This document shows, in pieces, positions 20,601 to 31,617 of a stretch of 64,000 nt of DNA; positions within the stretch are counted from its first letter, which is position 1, and the number at the start of each line of letters is the position of its first letter. The stretch comes from Apodemus sylvaticus (lineage: Eukaryota; Chordata; Mammalia; Rodentia; Muridae), in the NCBI RefSeq assembly GCF_947179515.1, contig NC_067495.1, forward strand, positions 134,943,014 through 135,007,013, written 5' to 3'. The position numbers and the translations under genes were made by a program. The notes under the pieces are model-generated. The model did not search any database and had not been told where the DNA came from. It was given only the letters and a program-made list of their open reading frames with translations.

Positions 20601-22549
20601 ACAGGGAGGAAACGAATTTTACTATTCCTCTGGAAAACTTATTTACTTGTTTCTTTATTAAAAGAAATAGCTGGGTAAACTCCAGGCTATTTCATGCACA
20701 CAAATGGTGGAATCCATATTTCTTCTGGGCATCTTGTTCCTTGATAAGGTTATTGAAATTTAGGTGAAAGGTGCTTCCCTCTGGCCCTGTGATTCTAAAC
20801 AAATATAGAAAGGGGCTTTGGAAGAGGACAGTGATGGCAAAGGCTCAGATAATACAGACTATTGCAAAATTGGAACAAAATGAATCCATTCTCAGCTAGA
20901 CTAGAAGGGGGAATAGAATCTGTGTGGCTCTATTTCAGGAAGTATTGCATTTCTGAGCTTCATGTAACCTCTCACCCAACCCCCTTTCTCCTTCCCTCTC
21001 TATAACTTCAGCTTTGTAGATCAGGAACAAAACAAAGGATTTATACTCATCAACTCTGATTTGTATGTATGTATGTGTGTATGTGTGTATGTATGTATGT
21101 ATTTATTTATTGTGAATGAAAAGTTAATAACAAAATGGAATGTTAGGGGATTTCAATAGTGCCTTCTCATTTGATACTTAAGGTTAGAATTATCCCTGCT
21201 ATAACTCAGGGAACATCTTACCCTCTTTACTGGTATAGTTTCCCTATCAGATATGCAAGGATAATACTAAATTTCCTGCCCCACACTTGATCCACCTCAC
21301 ATAGTCATGTACCAACAAAGTAAGTACTCATTTGGTGTTGGGATTTATGAAAATTCCCTGGGAATTAAAGACTGCATGCCAGTGAGAAAAGTTTCGCATA
21401 TAGTCTTTATCAACAAGGACGTACAGGACTTCAGAAAGCAGCAGGGAGATGATTCAGCTCTGGAGGAATGCAGAGCATCAGGGCTGAGCACTGACCTTTG
21501 CTCTGCTTCCTGCTCTCAATGGGGAATTCATCAGACCCCTTCCATGGACACTGATTTGTCCCTGATTGCACTGCTAGTAGGGATGAGTCTAAGCTTCTCT
21601 GACTGACTCCCTCAGCCATCACCCACATCATCTGTATCTCCTCCCCATGCTTCCCTTTCCCTTCAGTGGCAGTGAGAACTGCTTGCACCTCTCTGACTTT
21701 GGGTACCATCAAAACCGTCCATCCTTATCTTTCCCTTCCCACTCTCAGTGATTCTGTTCTATCTGTTTTATGAGGCTTAACAAACTGCATTATGCTCCAT
21801 GTTCAACCACAAATGCTGAGTCTCCAGAGCAGAGGTGATACCTGAGATTCTGCATCGCTAATGAAATCTCAAAGACTGTCGAGGCCACTGGAGTCCTACT
21901 TAGGAATCAGACGTTTTTCTTTCCTTCTGTGAGAAACAAAGTGCTATATGCCAACACTATTTTGTTAAGAGTCAAATATTCTCACCAACATGTACAAACC
22001 TGAACAATGTTCTTAAGGGCAGTTAAAGGGCATCATAACATGACAGTATCTATTAAGGTCTCAATGTTAACTAGCCTCTTTCAATATTCAGTAGAAGTAC
22101 CTGCCAGTCCATACATATGCTTTTCCATATTTCAAAAAAAAATCACTGATAACTACTGGCAAAGAAAAAGGCACAATTTGAGCTGATGTCCACAATTGTA
22201 GGAAAAGACTGGAGCTCAACAAATGACCTATAATTACAGGATTTTGAAATGTTAAGGAAATTTAATATTAAATCACATCTTGGTGGTGTTTCTATGAAGA
22301 AAATGTTCTCAGCTGGGTGAATATTTTAGCTCTATAATGACATTTCAGAAAATGGCTTTTAATATCAGCATAGCAGTTATTTTAATTTTTTTCAGCTCTA
22401 AACCTTCCTTAGTGCTGAAGTGTGTCTGAGTAGGTGCTGGACTAGCAATAAACCTTAGTCTAGACTGCTCTTTTCTCTCTTTAACTCCTAAATTTTTGGG
22501 AAAATTGTCTGCTACCCCTCTAAGGGATTGCCCACAGGAGAGGGGTTAC
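20601..22549. other. Single-copy DNA with a (TATG)n tract
   Basis: A (TATG)n/(TATT)n microsatellite lies at about 21062-21112. Otherwise no element was recognised. The frames at 21307-21606 and 21431-21712 overlap on opposite strands and show no domain. Confidence 0.45.
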
Positions 22550-22930
22550 TCAATTTTATTTGACAATTTCATATGTAAATACAATATATTGTGACTCAAT
22601 CCGCACATACTCTCTCTCACCTCCGCCCTTTTCCTCTGAACCGTTTCTTCTTCCCAACTAATCCTCCTCTTCCTCTCATGATTTATTTTTGCTCCACTGA
22701 ATTTAGTTAGGGTTTCTTACATAAGCGTGGGTGAAGGGCTATTTGCTGGAGCAAGGATAAACTCATCTTCAGATACACGGCTGAAGAAAGGGTTCTTCCC
22801 TCCCACAGTAACCATTCCCTGCCAATTAGCCTCAGTTAAGGCTAAGGCTTCAGGGATGCCTCCCATGATGACATAAGAAGAGCCCAGGCTTGTGTTGGCA
22901 TAAGTGTATGCAGAGGACCTGTACTTTTTA
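22550..22930 (-). mobile_element. Lx-type L1 3' UTR fragment
   Basis: The plus strand reads ACAATTTCATATGTAAATAC, TCTCTCTCACCTCC, a TTTGCTGGAGCAAGGATAAA segment and CCCTGCCAATTAGCCTCAG. This is the reverse complement of an old murine Lx-type 3' UTR. It is the right-most (3') member of the minus-strand L1 pile that follows. Confidence 0.7.
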
Positions 22931-22983
22931 TTGCAACAACCATACTACTCTCTAAGTGATTTTTGATGAGTTTAGCAATTCTT

Positions 22984-23132
22984 TTATTTTGGATTTTTTA
23001 TTAGCTATTTTCTTTATTTACATTTCAAATGTTATCGCCTTTCTGGTTTCCCCTCTGAAAATACCTTATCCCCTGCTCACCAACTCACCCACTCCCGCTT
23101 CCCTATCCTGGTATTCCCCTATACTGGAGCAT
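22984..23132 (-). mobile_element. Very short L1 3'-end insertion with TSD
   Basis: TTTTTTATTAGCTATTTTCT and TTTACATTTCAAATGTTATC are the reverse complement of a mouse L1 terminus. Only 149 bases are present. Flanks GAGTTTAGCAATTCTT (22968-22983) and GAGTTTAACAGTTCTT (23133-23148) match at 14 of 16, giving a TSD and exact ends. Confidence 0.93.
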
Positions 23133-23350
23133 GAGTTTAACAGTTCTTATTGTAGAATGTTCTTGTTTATATCTAACCATACTAGTGGAAATATAACTTA
23201 ATTTATATTGCTATTATCATTACTATTGGGGAGGGGGTGGTCTAATGTATTACAAACTGACCTAGAACACTGAATAGCCAAGGATGAGCTTGAACTCTTT
23301 TTCTTTTTTTCAATATTTTATTGGATATTTTCTCTTTTTTGCAATTTATT
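23133..23350. other. Spacer with a second tiny L1 3' remnant
   Basis: CAATATTTTATTGGATATTT near 23311-23330 resembles another minus-strand L1 terminus directly ahead of the longer L1. The remainder is unassigned. Confidence 0.5.
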
Positions 23351-24898
23351 GTTTTTCTTTTTTTATTCCATATATTCTTTATTTATATTTCAAATTATTT
23401 CCCCTTTCCTGGATCCCCCCCCCTGTTCCCCCACCCACCCCTTCCCACTTCCCTGTTCTGGTATTCCCCTGCACTGCTGCACTGAGTCTTTCCAGAACCA
23501 GGGTCCACTCCTTCCTTCTTCTTGGGCATCATTTGATATGTGAATTGTGTCTCAGGTATTCCAAGCTTCTAGGCTAATATCCACTTATCAGTGAGTGAAT
23601 ACCATGTATGGTCTTTTGTGATTGGGTCGCCTCTCTCAGGATGACATTCTCCAGTTCCACCCACGTGCCTAAGAATTTCATGAATTCATTGTTTTTAATA
23701 GCTGAATAGTACGCCATAGTGTAAATATATCACATTTTTTTACCCATTCCTCCATTGAGGGACATCTGGGTTCTTTCCAGCTTCTGGCTGTTATAAATAG
23801 GGCTGCTATGAACATAGTGGAGCATGTATCCTTATTACATGCTGGGGAATCCTCTGGGTATATGCCCAGGAGTGGTATAACGGGGTCCTCCAGTAGTATC
23901 ATGCCCAGTTTTCTGAGGAACCACCAGACTGATTTCCAGAGTGGTTGTACTAGCTTGCAACCCCACCAGCAGTGGAAGAGTGTTCCCCTCTCTCCACATC
24001 CTCACCAACACCTGTTTTCTCCTGAGTATTTGGTCTTAGCCATTCTGACTGGTGTGAGGTGAAATCTCAGGGTTGTTTTGATTTGCATTTCCCTGATGAC
24101 TCAGGATGTTAAACATTTCCTTAGGTGCTTCTCAGCTATTCGATGTTCCTCAGGTGAAAATTCTTTGTTTAGCTCTGTACCCCATTGTTTTAAAAAAGAT
24201 TTATTTATTATATGTAAGTACACTGTAGCCGTCTTTAGACACACCAGAAGAGGGCATCAGAACCTATTACAGATGGTTGTGAGCCACCATGTGGTTGCTG
24301 GGAATCGAACTCAGGACCTCTGGAAGAGCAGTCCTTGCTCATAACCACTGAGCCATCTCTCTAGCCTTGTACCCCATTTTTAATAGGGTTATTTAGCTCT
24401 CTGGAGTTTACCTTCTTGAGTTCTTTGTATATCTTGGATATTAGCCCTCTGTCAGATGTAGGGTTGGTAAAGGTCTTTTCCCAATTTGTTGGTTGCCGTT
24501 TTGTCCTTTTGATGGTGTCCTTTGCCTTAAAGAAACTTTGTAGTTTTATGACGTCCCATTTGTCAATTCTTGATCTTAGAGCATAAGCTATTGGTGTTCT
24601 GTTCAGGAACTTTCCCCCTGTGCCCATGTGCTCAAGGGTCTTCCCCAGTTTCTTTTCTATTAGTTTCGGTGTGTCTGGTTTTATGTGGAGGTCCTTGATC
24701 CACTTGGACTTGAACTTAGTACAAGGAGCTAAGAACGTATGGATTTGCATTCTTCTGCATGCTGACCTCCAGTTGAACCAGCACCATTTGTTGAAAAGGC
24801 TATCTTTTTTCCACTAGATGGTTGTCAAAGATCAAGTGAGCATAGGTGTGTGGATTCATTTCTGAGTTTTCAGTTCTACTTGCCTGTCACTGTACCAG
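23351..24898 (-). mobile_element. L1 (ORF2 C-terminal half and 3' UTR), 5'-truncated
   Basis: It runs from the 3' terminus (TTTATATTTCAAATTATTTC on the plus strand) through the 3' UTR into the last part of ORF2. In the minus frame at 24361-24750 the remnant includes FLAPCTKFKSKWIKDLHIKP and KIYKELKKV, typical of the ORF2 C-terminal region. Stops and frameshifts break the frame, so it is inactive. The RT catalytic region is not included. A young B2 interrupts it at 24191-24367. Confidence 0.93.
24191..24367 (-). mobile_element. Young B2 SINE inside L1
   Basis: The plus strand reads AGATTTATTTATTATATGTA, TACACTGTAGCCGTCTTTAG, ACACACCAGAAGAGGGCATC, GAGCCACCATGTGGTTGCTG and ACCACTGAGCCATCTCTCTA, a nearly intact reverse-complement B2_Mm-type element. 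The host sequence TGTACCCCATT is duplicated at 24176-24186 and 24368-24378. It is therefore a recent insertion into L1 ORF2. Confidence 0.97.
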
Positions 24899-24904
24899 AG
24901 CTTG

Positions 24905-25505
24905 AACTTTTGGTCTCCCTGCATTAGCCTCCAAAGTCTGTATAACGTTACATGTGTATATGTATTCAGGGCTGACCATTTGGTATCAGATAACCAATTG
25001 GTGAGCTCTTCCCTGGGGAAGACTATTTTTTCTGTTCTCATATTTCTCAGTTGCCTTTAGTTCTTTGTGTAGGTTTGAGGCCTTATGATCTTTTCTTCTT
25101 CAAAAATGGCATGTCTATTATTATTGTCCGTTCATCTTGTCCTTAGGTACTTATATTGCACAGTTTTATGGGTATAGATTATGATATTACCAGAAGACAC
25201 AATCTCACAGGAATCTTCCCGATCCTTTGGCTCTTGAAATCCTTCTACTCCCTTTCTGCAATGTTTCTTGAGCCTTCACTATCGGGGTGTATTACAGATA
25301 TATCAGCTGGGACTAGGCTCCACAAATCTGCATTTTGATTGGTTGTGGTTCTGGCTGTGTTATGGTCTCTGTCTATTGCAAAGAAGTTTCCTTGATGAGG
25401 AGTGAGAACTACACTTGCATGTAGGTATCAGGACAAATACTTTGAGTATAATGAGGGATTATTCTAGTTTAATAAAGAAGTGGCTGTATGTCTTTCTTCC
25501 ATCAC
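24905..25505 (-). mobile_element. Lx-type L1 3' UTR
   Basis: The plus strand has ACCAATTGGTGAGCTCTTCC, TTGCCTTTAGTTCTTTGTGT, GACACAATCTCACAGGAATC, CTGCATTTTGATTGGTTGTG and AAGTTTCCTTGATGAGGAGT. I recognise this as an abundant murine L1 3' region in reverse complement. The younger L1 at 23351 ends directly beside it. Confidence 0.75.
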
Positions 25506-25880
25506 TGTCTACATTATTTTTTTTTTTTTACTTCTCTGAAGAACGTCATTAGTATATTGATAAGAATTGTATTTGTAGCATGGTCATTTTAGCAATATTA
25601 ATTCTTCTAATACAAGAACATGGGCTATCTTTTCATTAGTTTGTGTGTCATATTGAATTTCTTTCAGCTAATGTTTTATAACCTTCATCACAAGAAATCA
25701 TTGACTTCCTTGGTCAAATTTGTTCCTAGGCATTTACTAGCTATTATGAATGAAATTGGTTTTTAAATTCCTTCTCTTTCAGACTCATTATTGGTATATA
25801 AAATGGTATTGATTTTTGCATGTTGATTTTTATCATGTAACATTACTGATACACCATTATTATTTTGTTCAACTAACCTT
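25506..25880 (-). mobile_element. L1 ORF2 fragment (old)
   Basis: GAACGTCATTAGTATATTGA, ATTAATTCTTCTAATACAAG, AACATGGGCTATCTTTTCAT and TTGTTCCTAGGCATTTACTA follow the reverse complement of the mid-ORF2 region. It may be the 5' remainder of the Lx copy at 24905 after an internal deletion. Confidence 0.72.
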
Positions 25881-26200
25881 AAAATATATGTAATTTATCA
25901 CATTATTAGCCTGGTTTGGTGCTAAGGTACTGTGAAATGGGTAAAGAATGTTAAACCATGTAGTACAAAAGTTGAATAAAAGAAGGAGCCATATTTTATA
26001 ATTTGATGTAGTATATTCAATGAAAACAGTTCAAACATAGCATGCCACCTTTTGTATTAGAGCTAAGAGAAAAGAAGTGTGTGTGTGTGTGTGTGTGTGT
26101 TTATCTACAAAAACTAGTACAGAAAGAATATATATAGTACATGGATAGAAGAATGGCTTATCCCTTAACTTTTTGGAAAATATCAACTTTTCTTATTGTC
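25881..26200. other. Unassigned DNA with a short (GT)n
   Basis: A (GT)n tract of about 25 bases lies at 26077-26101. Nothing else was recognised. Confidence 0.5.
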
Positions 26201-26201
26201 A

Positions 26202-26256
26202 ATCATTTTTATTATTCATTTTATTTGTTTACATTTCAAATGATATCTCCATGAAT
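26202..26256 (-). mobile_element. L1 3'-terminal scrap
   Basis: TTTATTTGTTTACATTTCAA and ATGATATCTCC match the reverse-complement L1 terminus. Only about 55 bases are present. Confidence 0.55.
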
Positions 26257-26359
26257 ATATCAACTTTTAAAGCCTCTAAAAGATGTAAATCTTTTAAATA
26301 TTATTTAAAAATTCAGTAAAAAGAGCTCTAAAAATCAAAATTTAATTTCAACTTGTTAA

Positions 26360-26500
26360 TATATTTATTTGTTTATTTATTTTATGTGTTCATGTGCAGG
26401 AAAGGGGTATCTGCCTACTCTATTGTCCCAAGATTGGAATCAGGCTGCCAGGCATGGCAACAGATGTCTTTACCTGATAAGCTATCCTGTTGACCGTAAA
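26360..26500 (-). mobile_element. Possible degraded B3/B4-type SINE
   Basis: GGAATCAGGCTGCCAGGCAT, GTCTTTACCTGATAAGC and TATCCTGTTGACC resemble a reverse-complement tRNA-derived SINE head. The body is poorly matched. Confidence 0.4.
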
Positions 26501-26744
26501 ACTTAATTTTTATTTTATTCCAGCTCTAGTTAACCAAAGGACTCAGCACCAATGACCCCTTTAACTCCCAGTCAGTGACTACACCTAGAGATTATATATT
26601 GGTTGCCTTCTTTGTTTCCTATCTTCCTTCTTTGTCAACTCTGGTTTTTCCTCCCTTTCTTTCAATTAAGTCTCTTTATCTTTTTTTTTTTTGAGACAGT
26701 CTCTCACACTATATTCATAGCAGGCATCAAAACCACTTATGTAG

Positions 26745-26931
26745 GATGAAAAAGTATTTCAGCAAGTAAAAGAGCATACAGCATAAACCCAGTGACATGA
26801 GTTTGAGCCCTGGAACCCATGGTGGAAAGAGAATTGATCCCCAAAGTCTCTCATCTCTCTCTCTCTCTCCCTCTCTCCCTGTCTCCCTCTCTCCCTCTCT
26901 TCCTCTCTCCCTCCCTCCCTCTCTCTCTCTC

Positions 26932-27015
<84 letters not shown>

Positions 27016-27047
27016 ATTAAATAAAAATAAATAAATAAAATGTAAAG
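26745..27047 (+). mobile_element. tRNA-derived SINE (B3/B2 clade) with internal CT/CA expansion
   Basis: The head region includes GTATTTCAGCAAGTAAAAGA and GAGTTTGAGCCCTGGAACCC, then ATGGTGGAAAGAGAATTGAT. The body then dissolves into (CT)n and (CA)n and ends in an ATAAATAAATAAAA tail. Flanks AAACCACTTATGTAG (26730-26744) and AAACCACCACTGTAG (27048-27062) match at 12 of 15 and are read as a TSD. Confidence 0.8.
26851..27013. repeat. (CT)n-(CA)n microsatellite within a SINE
   Basis: About 130 bases of CT/CCCT units pass directly into about 32 bases of CA. The Leu/Ser-rich frames at 26759-27164 on both strands are low-complexity artefacts. Confidence 0.95.
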
Positions 27048-27163
27048 AAACCACCACTGTAGATAAAGTATCTTGTGGATAAAGATAAAGTCCTGGCAAT
27101 TCTCCTGCATCTGCCTCCTGAGTACTGAGATTACACACATGTTATATAACACTTGGCCTCGCA

Positions 27164-27831
27164 TTTTATTTTCTAAATATCATTCTTACCAAAATAAAGC
27201 CAGTGCTTCTTAAGAAAATAACTGATTTCAAAGGAAGCAAAGGTATAAGGTAAGCCTGGGATTTTTTTTTATCACAAAGAAAGGAAATACTTAAATACTA
27301 ATAATTTCAATTCAGAAGAAATGGGTTAGTTAAAGGTTTTCAATTGATCAAGTCTATTATAACTTTAATATTTCAAAGTAATGATCATGATAATGTATAC
27401 TACATTGAATTAAAAATTATCCATGAATTTGAAAAGAACAGGTGAAAGTCTTATATGTGTATGGGGGGTATAGTTAAGGGAGGAATGAAAACTCTTTTTT
27501 TCAGAGTAATAGTAAATCAAATGTAGGAAGAATGACATCCATTGAATTTCACTGTTTTTCAATTTGAAATGTAATAATTGATCTACCAATGATCATTAAT
27601 AGATGCTACAATCATGGAGTGAAAAGCAGTGTAATAGAATACTCATGTAGTGTCCAAGTATCATCCCACAAATTACTTACCAACAACAAAGAGAACAATG
27701 TGGTTTTAAAATAAAGAATATGATGGCCTTTGTTTTAATAAAGTGATTAGTTTTAGTATTCCCAGTATTATACTATATTCCTCCTAATGGAATGAAACAA
27801 CAACTACAAAGCATTACATATAAAATACTTT
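27164..27831. other. AT-rich single-copy DNA
   Basis: No feature recognised. Confidence 0.45.
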
Positions 27832-28022
27832 CAGATGGCTGTGGTGTTCTATGTCTATAGTACCAGCTCTTAGGAGGTAGAGGCAGGGTGATCAGAAGTT
27901 CAAGGTCATTCTTGGCTTCATAGATTTTTTTTTTTTTTTGAGATCAGCCTGGGCTGTATGAGACTCTGTTTCAAACAAAACAAAGCAAAGCAAAGCAAAG
28001 CAAAAGAAAACAAAACAAATAA
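27832..28022 (+). mobile_element. B1-type SINE with (CAAAG)n tail
   Basis: CAGATGGCTGTGGTGTTCTA, GGAGGTAGAGGCAGGGTGAT, AAGTTCAAGGTCATTCTTGG and GATCAGCCTGGGCTGTATGA follow an old B1 with the internal 29-base duplication. A poly-T run (27926-27939) interrupts it. The tail has become AAACAAAG/AAAGC repeats. Confidence 0.8.
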
Positions 28023-28544
28023 AACACAGTACTCAATTTGCTAAGACTGTCTACCCTTAAAGCAATCATGAGGACTCAAAGACAGACTTTAAACTATTCT
28101 TTAAGACCACTAGCCTGAGTCCTTGAAAATAAACCTAGGCATGGTGGCTCATGCTTGTAATCTGAGTGCTGGGGAGTGGAAAGCTGGAGGATTGCTGTGA
28201 TAAATTTTTTGAAGTAGTTCAAAGCATGGTCTGTGTAAGACAAGGAGGAATGCCCAGCTTTCAGCAGGAATGATTCAGCCTAAGTGACTTAATGATTTTG
28301 AAGTCAGAGCATATTGCAAAAGTTGGATGCCATACATTCAAATAGCTTAATGGGATCACCAACATGACAGAGAAAAAGTACTAAGACTCTTCTATCTTCT
28401 TATAGGGAGAATGCCCTGTCAGATTGCTATGACTGCTTCTATTTCCTTGATAAGTCTGTCACTATAGTGATAAGGATGAGTCACCAGACTGCCATAGCTG
28501 ATGATATTATTTCTCATTTCACTTTGATGCAATCATCAACAATA
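28023..28544. other. Single-copy DNA with a small B1/B4 fragment
   Basis: CTAGGCATGGTGGCTCATGC and TTGTAATCTGAGTGCTGGGG at 28132-28180 are a plus-strand B1/B4 scrap. Nothing was recognised in the rest. Confidence 0.6.
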
Positions 28545-28990
28545 GCCAGTTATTGAACGCTGTGCTCATTACTGCAAATACTAAGATGAATAAGGCCCTC
28601 AAGGGGCTTATAACTCCATTTGGAGAGTAAGAGATACACTGTCAGATAAATAACAATAAAAGGTAGTGCATAAAAAAACCAAAGAGGAATGCACAAGCAC
28701 GGAAGTACTTCAGAGGAGGGACGGCATACAAAATAGTCATGAGAGGCTTCCTTCTACACATGAACAGGAGCGATGAGTCAGACTGGCATACAAGCCAGGA
28801 AGTACTTCAGGGCTATTATGCAGAGAAAATGTAAGAACAGGAGCCAAAATAGAATAGGGCTCTGTAATGGAGCTATGATAAGGAAGCCAGTCTTTTTTTC
28901 TAGGGGAATCATGTAGAGGTTGTAGACTGCAAGGCAAAGTGATGAAATAGCCTTGAAAAGCCCTGTCATCAGAGAAAAATCTAAAGAAGT
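28545..28990 (-). mobile_element. L2 LINE 3' portion
   Basis: The plus strand shows AGTTATTGAACGCTGTGC, AAGATGAATAAGGCCCTCAA, GGGGCTTATAACTCCATTTG, CTGTCAGATAAATAACAATA and GAGAGGCTTCCTTC. In order, these are the reverse complement of the L2 3' end. The antisense frames at 28737-29068 are not genes. Confidence 0.75.
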
Positions 28991-29433
28991 TAGCCAATGG
29001 ATTGGCTGAGCTTGCCAAAGCTCACCTCTCTGTGTGTGTTCTCTAGTTTGCAGTCTAACTGCTTGCACAACCTGCTTCTAATTGACTTCCCCAAACATCT
29101 GATCTTTCCTGGTTCCTTCCCATGTCTTCAAATCAGACAGACAATTCACCCCTCCAGTTTTAATGTTTCCTGATTTTTGTTTCATTTTTGTATTTATGTT
29201 TCCAAATAAATTTACTTGGGTGTTTCTTTTATTTTTTTTCTCACCTTTTATTATTGTGTGTCAAATCCCCTTGCAGCATAAACAGTGTTCCTTCCAAGGT
29301 TTCTAGAAGCTTTTTGCCATCAAATCAATAAGCTCACTGTAGATAGTCATTTACATTGGCCACTTTGTTTTCAAAAGTATAATCTCAATAAAAGACAATA
29401 AAAGATTGTCTTACAAATAAAGGCCCTTGAAAC
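28991..29433. other. Single-copy DNA
   Basis: No feature recognised. Confidence 0.45.
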
Positions 29434-29548
29434 CAGGCACAGTGATATGTGCTTTATCTCAGTTATCCTAGAGGCTAAGGCAGGAAGAGCATTGAAGCCC
29501 ACTTGAGTGCAGAGCCAGCCTGGGTAACATAGCAACTGCATCAAGAGA
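29434..29548 (+). mobile_element. Proto-B1 (PB1-like) 7SL-derived SINE
   Basis: AACCAGGCACAGTGATATGT, CCTAGAGGCTAAGGCAGGAA, GAAGCCCACTTGAGTGCAG and AGCCAGCCTGGGTAACATAG resemble a 7SL/Alu-monomer body more than young B1. This suggests an early proto-B1 insertion. Confidence 0.75.
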
Positions 29549-29749
29549 TTTGGGTTGGAGGCATTTAGAACATTTAAAAATCTGCTCAACAGAAAAACTC
29601 TCAGGAAACTAAGAATAGAAAGGAGCTTCTTTGAGCTTATAACAAGTAGCTATTAAAAACATATGATTAACTAGATTTTTGTTTCGTCAAGAGATTAACA
29701 ATGAGGCAAGGTTGCTTTTCTGGCTTTTATTTGCCATTATATTGGAAGC
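29549..29749. other. Unassigned spacer
   Basis: No feature recognised between the PB1 and the L1M. Confidence 0.4.
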
Positions 29750-30375
29750 CAGGTGAGGAACAGGAAGATTGCATACAGATCCAAAGAAATAAATCCATTT
29801 CCATTGAGGGTGACATGGTTGTGTACATAGAAACATTAAAACAATTTGCACAAAAAATTATATTTGATGTGTGAATTTAACATGTTCAGATGATAGCATA
29901 TCAATATATACAGTTTGACATACTAGTTATAAATCATTGAAAAATAAAATTTAAAGAAGAAAATTTCCAGTCACATTCAAAATTGATATAATTAAGAATG
30001 ATTTTAACAAGTGTATACAAGACTTTTATACTGTGTGTATAAACTTTTGTACTGGATATGCAAAACACCATCAAGGGAAACTCAAGTTGTAAAAGAACAA
30101 TGTACTGTAAGACACATTTACCATTGAGATGTTGGCACATGAGTTCTTTGCAATTTGCTCTATAGATTTAACACATCCCAATTAGACTCTCAGCAGAGTA
30201 TTTTTGTAGAATTGGTACTCCAGTTCTTAAAGGTGTGTGACAATGTACACATGCTCGAATAGTTGGAATAATCCTGAAAATTAGAAAACTAAGGCAGGGA
30301 CACTTCAACTACCTGATTTCCAAAATACCCTGTACAGCTCTTGTCATCAAATGAGTGAGACTTCTGAGTAAGAAG

Positions 30376-30520
30376 AAAATAAGTCCAGGGAGCGATTCCT
30401 CAGCATGGAAAGGTATTTGCTGTATAAGACTGGTGACCCAAGTTTGATCCCTGGAACACAGGAAAAGGAGAGAACAACTCAAGAGTTCTACATGTGCACT
30501 ATAGCACATTTGTGCTTACA

Positions 30521-30613
<93 letters not shown>

Positions 30614-30655
30614 TGAAACTGATGATGATGATGATAATGATGATAACATTTTTAA
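30376..30655 (+). mobile_element. tRNA-derived SINE (B3/B2 clade) with CT/CA expansion, in L1M
   Basis: The head has TTCCTCAGCATGGAAAGGTA and AAGTTTGATCCCTGGAACAC, then AAGGAGAGAACAACTCAAGA and ATGTGCACTATAGCAC. It passes into (CT)n-(CA)n and then GATGATGATGATAATG. It has the same architecture as the copy at 26745. Confidence 0.78.
30522..30608. repeat. (CT)n-(CA)n microsatellite
   Basis: About 50 bases of CT run directly into about 36 bases of CA, within the SINE at 30376. Confidence 0.95.
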
Positions 30656-31453
30656 TTAAAAAGTCTATATTGGCCCATATATAGTAAACTCCAGTTATGG
30701 TATCAAGACAATTAAGTTAGGGCAAATATATTTTTAATTTATGTTTCTACAGAGAAATTTAATTTAATTTAATTTCTACAAATTTGTTTGTAAAAACAAA
30801 ACAAGCAAAACCAGGAAATCCCATCTTTACCTGATGTTATACAGAAAATGTCAACTCAAATGGTTATAGACCAAAAGGTAAGAGTTGATACTATGGACCC
30901 TAAAAGAAAGCATAGGTAAGACTTTAACTATTATGATCCTCAAAAAAGTTTCTTAGGATGCAGAAGCATAAACTATAAAGAAAAATTCAATAAATTTGAC
31001 TTCATCCAAATTTATCACATCTTTGTTAAAACACAGTTAGAAAAGTGAAATATCACTAAATGAGAGAAAATGTTGCCATACACATATCTGATAATGACCT
31101 CATAATGAACTCTTATAATTTACTGATGAAATAAGCAATCCAACTGAAAAGTAATCCAAAGACTTAAATACACAGGTGATGAGAGAAGACTAAAAATAGA
31201 CCTTAGACACAGTTAGACATTTTCCTGCCATTGGTCACCTGGAAACTACAAATTAAATTGCTAATCATATACTACTAAGCTTCCAGCAAGATGGCTAAAA
31301 TAAAAAGATTGATAATATCAAGTGTTGGTTGAGAGCTGGAGCAAACACCATAATTGTTCTCCAGCCATAGTGGGAATCTGTAGCTGTATAATAGCTTGAT
31401 AGGTTCTTAGAAAGCTGATTACACATTGGCCACATGCTCTTGCTATTCACTCT

Positions 31454-31617
31454 TTTTTTGTTTTTGTTTTTGTTTTGTTTTGAGACTGTGTTTCTCTGTA
31501 TAGCTCTGGCTGTCCTGGAACTTACTCTGTAGACTAGGCTGACCTCGAACTCAGAAATCCACCTGCCTCTGCCTTCCAAGTGCTGAGATTAAAGGCATGT
31601 GCCACCACTGCCTGACT
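31454..31617 (-). mobile_element. B1 SINE in L1M
   Basis: A (T)nG-rich tail, then TTTTGAGACTGTGTTTCTCT, CTGTCCTGGAACTTACTCTG, CTGACCTCGAACTCAGAAAT and GTGCCACCACTGCCTGAC. TATTCACTCT before and TATTCAACTCT after look like the TSD. L1M sequence continues on both sides. Confidence 0.94.

Larger units (their letters stand above)
26683..27163 (-). mobile_element. Old B1 apparently split by a SINE insertion
   Basis: The left piece (26683-26729) has a poly-T run and GAGACAGTCTCTCACACTAT. The right piece (27092-27163) has CTGGCAATTCTCCTGCATCT, GCCTCCTGAGTACTGAGATT and an end GCCTCGC. The two pieces fall in B1 order on either side of a SINE that has its own TSD. Both pieces are decayed. Confidence 0.55.

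Noticed and set aside
24361..24750. 129-residue minus-strand frame
   Set aside because: L1 ORF2 C-terminal remnant.
26727..27164. 145-residue minus-strand frame with Arg/Glu repeats
   Set aside because: CT/CA microsatellite joined to SINE and B1 pieces.
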